Source of the DNA: JBLHKE01 sp047619485
GTDB taxonomy: Bacteria; Verrucomicrobiota; Verrucomicrobiia; Verrucomicrobiales; DEV007
Assembly: GCA_047619485.1 (NCBI GenBank)
Contig: JBLHKE010000380.1
Coordinates: forward strand, 1 to 7,403
Length of the DNA: 7,403 nt
Reading direction: 5' to 3'
Translations under genes and position numbers: made by a program
Notes under the pieces: generated by a model
Databases searched by the model: none
The model's input: the letters and a program-made list of their open reading frames with translations, nothing else
What the model was told of the DNA's origin: nothing
Shown here: positions 5,636 to 7,403 of the stretch, piece after piece
How the letters are laid out: each line of letters starts with the position of its first letter
Position numbering within the stretch: position 1 is the first letter of the stretch

Positions 5636-7403
5636 CGGGCTTAGGCCGCGGTTGATACGGTAGAAGGCTCGTTGGCGGGTATCGCCTGCGACCGGGTCGG
5701 TGGCGATGACTTGGCGATGAGCGTTGGGGACCAGGTCGCTTGCGATGGTCTGCCAGGCTTGGCCGTCGAGGGATCGCTGCAGGTGGTAGGTGGCACCGGT
5801 CTGTGCGGCGTTCAAGGTGATGGTGGCGTCATCGCCAGTCACGGTAATGCTCAGTTGGCTGTGGGGGAGGTGTGCTGGTGGGATGCGGAAGATGTTGGCG
5901 GGCATGCTCGTGATGCAGGAGTTGCGCATGACAATATCGCTCAAGCTAGTGGCGTTGATTGCTGGAATGACGTCGGCAAGCTCGGGATCAAAAAGGTAGA
6001 AGAAGCGGTCGCCAGCGGCGAGATCGGTGAACTGCTGGATCATCGCGACGGCCATGAGTTCACCGACAGGGAGCCCGGGGAGATGATCTTCCATGAGTGC
6101 GCCGACCCAGAGTTCAATCTCGTCGGGATCGGCGTAGGCTTGGGCGAGGGCGCTGCGCATGGCCGGGTCGGCGGTGATGGCATCGAAACTTGCCATGGGT
6201 GCTAGTCCGTAGGTGGCGCGGGTGTCGTTGTAGCTGGCCAGCCCGTGGTCGCGTCCGCGCTGGATGTTAAGGGCGGCGAGGTCGAGTCCGCCAGCACCGG
6301 GAGGGCCGAATAGCTGGTTGCGCAGGCTGCCGACGATGATTGAATCGATCCGCTGCTGCATCTGTTTCGAGAGCCCCATGAGGATCCAATCGACTTTTTG
6401 CGGATCGTTGATGAGAGTCGACGGTGTGAAAAACGCGTCGAACAGCCCGAGGCTGGGAACCGGGGCTGGCTGGCCGTCGTCTTGCATGAGCATGAGTTGG
6501 TCGGAGACCATGGTGTGGCCGATGCGGAAGATGGCAGTTGCGAACTCATTGCTGATGCTGGGGTCGCGCGTCGGTTGGTAGCTGAAAGTCGAGGGCTTGG
6601 GGGCGAGCGGGCCGAGCATCGCGGGGAGAAATTCGTTGTAGGTGATGGCCTGCACGTGGGCGCCGACAATCTTGCGCGCGCGCTGGTAGATAGACTCGTC
6701 GTCCCACATCGGATTCTGTGCTGCGATGGTATCGGCAAGGTGGTTGTGTTCGCGCAAGAAGATGGTGTGCATGCAGGTGAGGCCGAGTTGCTCGTTGGAG
6801 CGCACGTCGCCGCCGAGGAACAGATCTTCCTCGGGAAGGTGGAGGTCGTTGGCGTTGGGGAGCCCGCCGGTGTTCATCGGCATGAGCTCACCGGAGCTGG
6901 TCTTGAGTCGCCCGCCGGTGAAACTGCGCAGGGCGGCGGCGCGGACGCTGTTGGAACCGTAGACCATCGAGGCGTCGATGAACGAGCTGACATGATTGGT
7001 CTGCTGGCGTGGCGTGGTAGTGCCGGTGGCTGGATCAAAGACGGTACGCCTAAACGGGATGGTGCCCTGCATTGGATCGCCGGGGCCGACCCCGATGTCG
7101 AATGATTCGTCGGAGGTGGGCGAAAGGGTGATGTCGTGATCGAGGAACTGGCCCCATTGCCAGACGTAGTCGCTCAGGCTGTAAGCGTTTGGCTCATCCG
7201 AATCGCTGGCGCAGAGGAGATTGGAAATCACGCGGGCGTTGTTGCGCACGCCGACGGCGGGGGTGGCGATGCCGTCGTCGTAGGCGCTCAATGCAATGCG
7301 GGCGAATGGTGTTTGCGCTGCGCCTAGTTCGGGATTGGCTAGATTGTTGCCGGAGCCGTTGATGCTTCGGTTTTCTGCACGTAATGATTGGATCAACGCG
7401 ATG
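5633..7403 (-). CDS. Animal-type haem peroxidase with a C-terminal tail domain (N-terminus beyond the window)
   Basis: This belongs to the peroxidase-cyclooxygenase superfamily, which uses H2O2 to oxidise halides or organic substrates. The frame stays open to the right edge and the only nearby start is TTG at 7396, so the true start and any signal peptide probably lie outside. Residues here count from that TTG. WGQFLDHD (81-88) gives the myeloperoxidase (MPO)-equivalent Gln83, Asp86 (haem ester), distal His87 and Ca ligand Asp88. SSFIDASMVYGS (137-148) is the Ca loop. GDVRSNEQ (196-203) gives catalytic Arg199 and Glu202 (second haem ester), with Gln203 where MPO has Met. Proximal His294 is in RIGHT, and its partner Asn377 is in LNIQRGRDHG. 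Residues about 513-587 form a separate beta-rich tail ending YRINRG, probably for surface or secretion targeting. It converges with the TIM-barrel gene over a 27-base gap. A secreted oxidant-producing role is inferred. Confidence 0.93.
   Translation of the reverse strand, partial: IALIQSLRAENRSINGSGNNLANPELGAAQTPFARIALSAYDDGIATPAVGVRNNARVISNLLCASDSDEPNAYSLSDYVWQWGQFLDHDITLSPTSDESFDIGVGPGDPMQGTIPFRRTVFDPATGTTTPRQQTNHVSSFIDASMVYGSNSVRAAALRSFTGGRLKTSSGELMPMNTGGLPNANDLHLPEEDLFLGGDVRSNEQLGLTCMHTIFLREHNHLADTIAAQNPMWDDESIYQRARKIVGAHVQAITYNEFLPAMLGPLAPKPSTFSYQPTRDPSISNEFATAIFRIGHTMVSDQLMLMQDDGQPAPVPSLGLFDAFFTPSTLINDPQKVDWILMGLSKQMQQRIDSIIVGSLRNQLFGPPGAGGLDLAALNIQRGRDHGLASYNDTRATYGLAPMASFDAITADPAMRSALAQAYADPDEIELWVGALMEDHLPGLPVGELMAVAMIQQFTDLAAGDRFFYLFDPELADVIPAINATSLSDIVMRNSCITSMPANIFRIPPAHLPHSQLSITVTGDDATITLNAAQTGATYHLQRSLDGQAWQTIASDLVPNAHRQVIATDPVAGDTRQRAFYRINRGLSP

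Noticed and set aside
7394..7396. TTG at 7396 as the true peroxidase start
   Set aside because: The frame stays open upstream to the window edge, and an exported peroxidase needs a signal peptide that is not seen after this TTG.

Overview
The window reads as bacterial chromosome from a member of the PVC group, most likely Verrucomicrobiota, with Planctomycetota as the alternative. This is inferred from gene content: a secreted iduronate-2-sulfatase-type sulfatase, a Tat-exported xylose-isomerase-like TIM-barrel protein, and a large animal-type haem peroxidase that ends in a short C-terminal domain closing on an 'FYRI' motif, a tail style I associate with secreted Verrucomicrobiota proteins. 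Genes are GC-rich and most lack a clear Shine-Dalgarno sequence. I found no transposase, integrase, CRISPR array, tRNA or rRNA.

Layout, left to right. Positions 1-132 have no assignable gene. Four minus-strand genes follow, given here in transcription order from the right: a sulfatase (3010-4464), L-ribulokinase araB (1145-2839), a 70-residue two-helix membrane protein (904-1116) and a LOG-family nucleotide 5'-monophosphate phosphoribohydrolase (133-714). The araB-to-membrane-protein gap is only 28 bases, so those two may be co-transcribed. The sulfatase-araB gap (170 bases) holds a hexanucleotide repeat of eleven GGCTNN units, and the gap before the LOG gene is 189 bases. To the right of the sulfatase, 76 bases away and divergent, is the Tat-exported sugar phosphate isomerase/epimerase-like gene (4541-5605). 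It converges with a minus-strand haem peroxidase (5633 to the right edge), whose N-terminus lies outside the window. The two stop codons of that convergent pair sit in the two arms of one inverted repeat.

How the genes may work together (inference): the sulfatase would remove sulfate esters from a polysaccharide in the periplasm or outside the cell, the exported TIM-barrel protein may act on a sugar or sugar derivative, and AraB phosphorylates L-ribulose in the cytoplasm. This fits growth on sulfated, arabinose-containing plant or algal glycans. However, no araA, araD, transporter or glycoside hydrolase lies in the window, so the link rests on adjacency alone. The peroxidase and LOG protein look like independent functions.

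I saw no convincing new multi-gene system. The observations most worth checking are the hexamer repeat in the araB leader (its reading frame is continuous with araB but has no start codon), the apparent loss of the metal-binding histidine in the TIM-barrel protein, and the myeloperoxidase-like haem-linking residues of the peroxidase.
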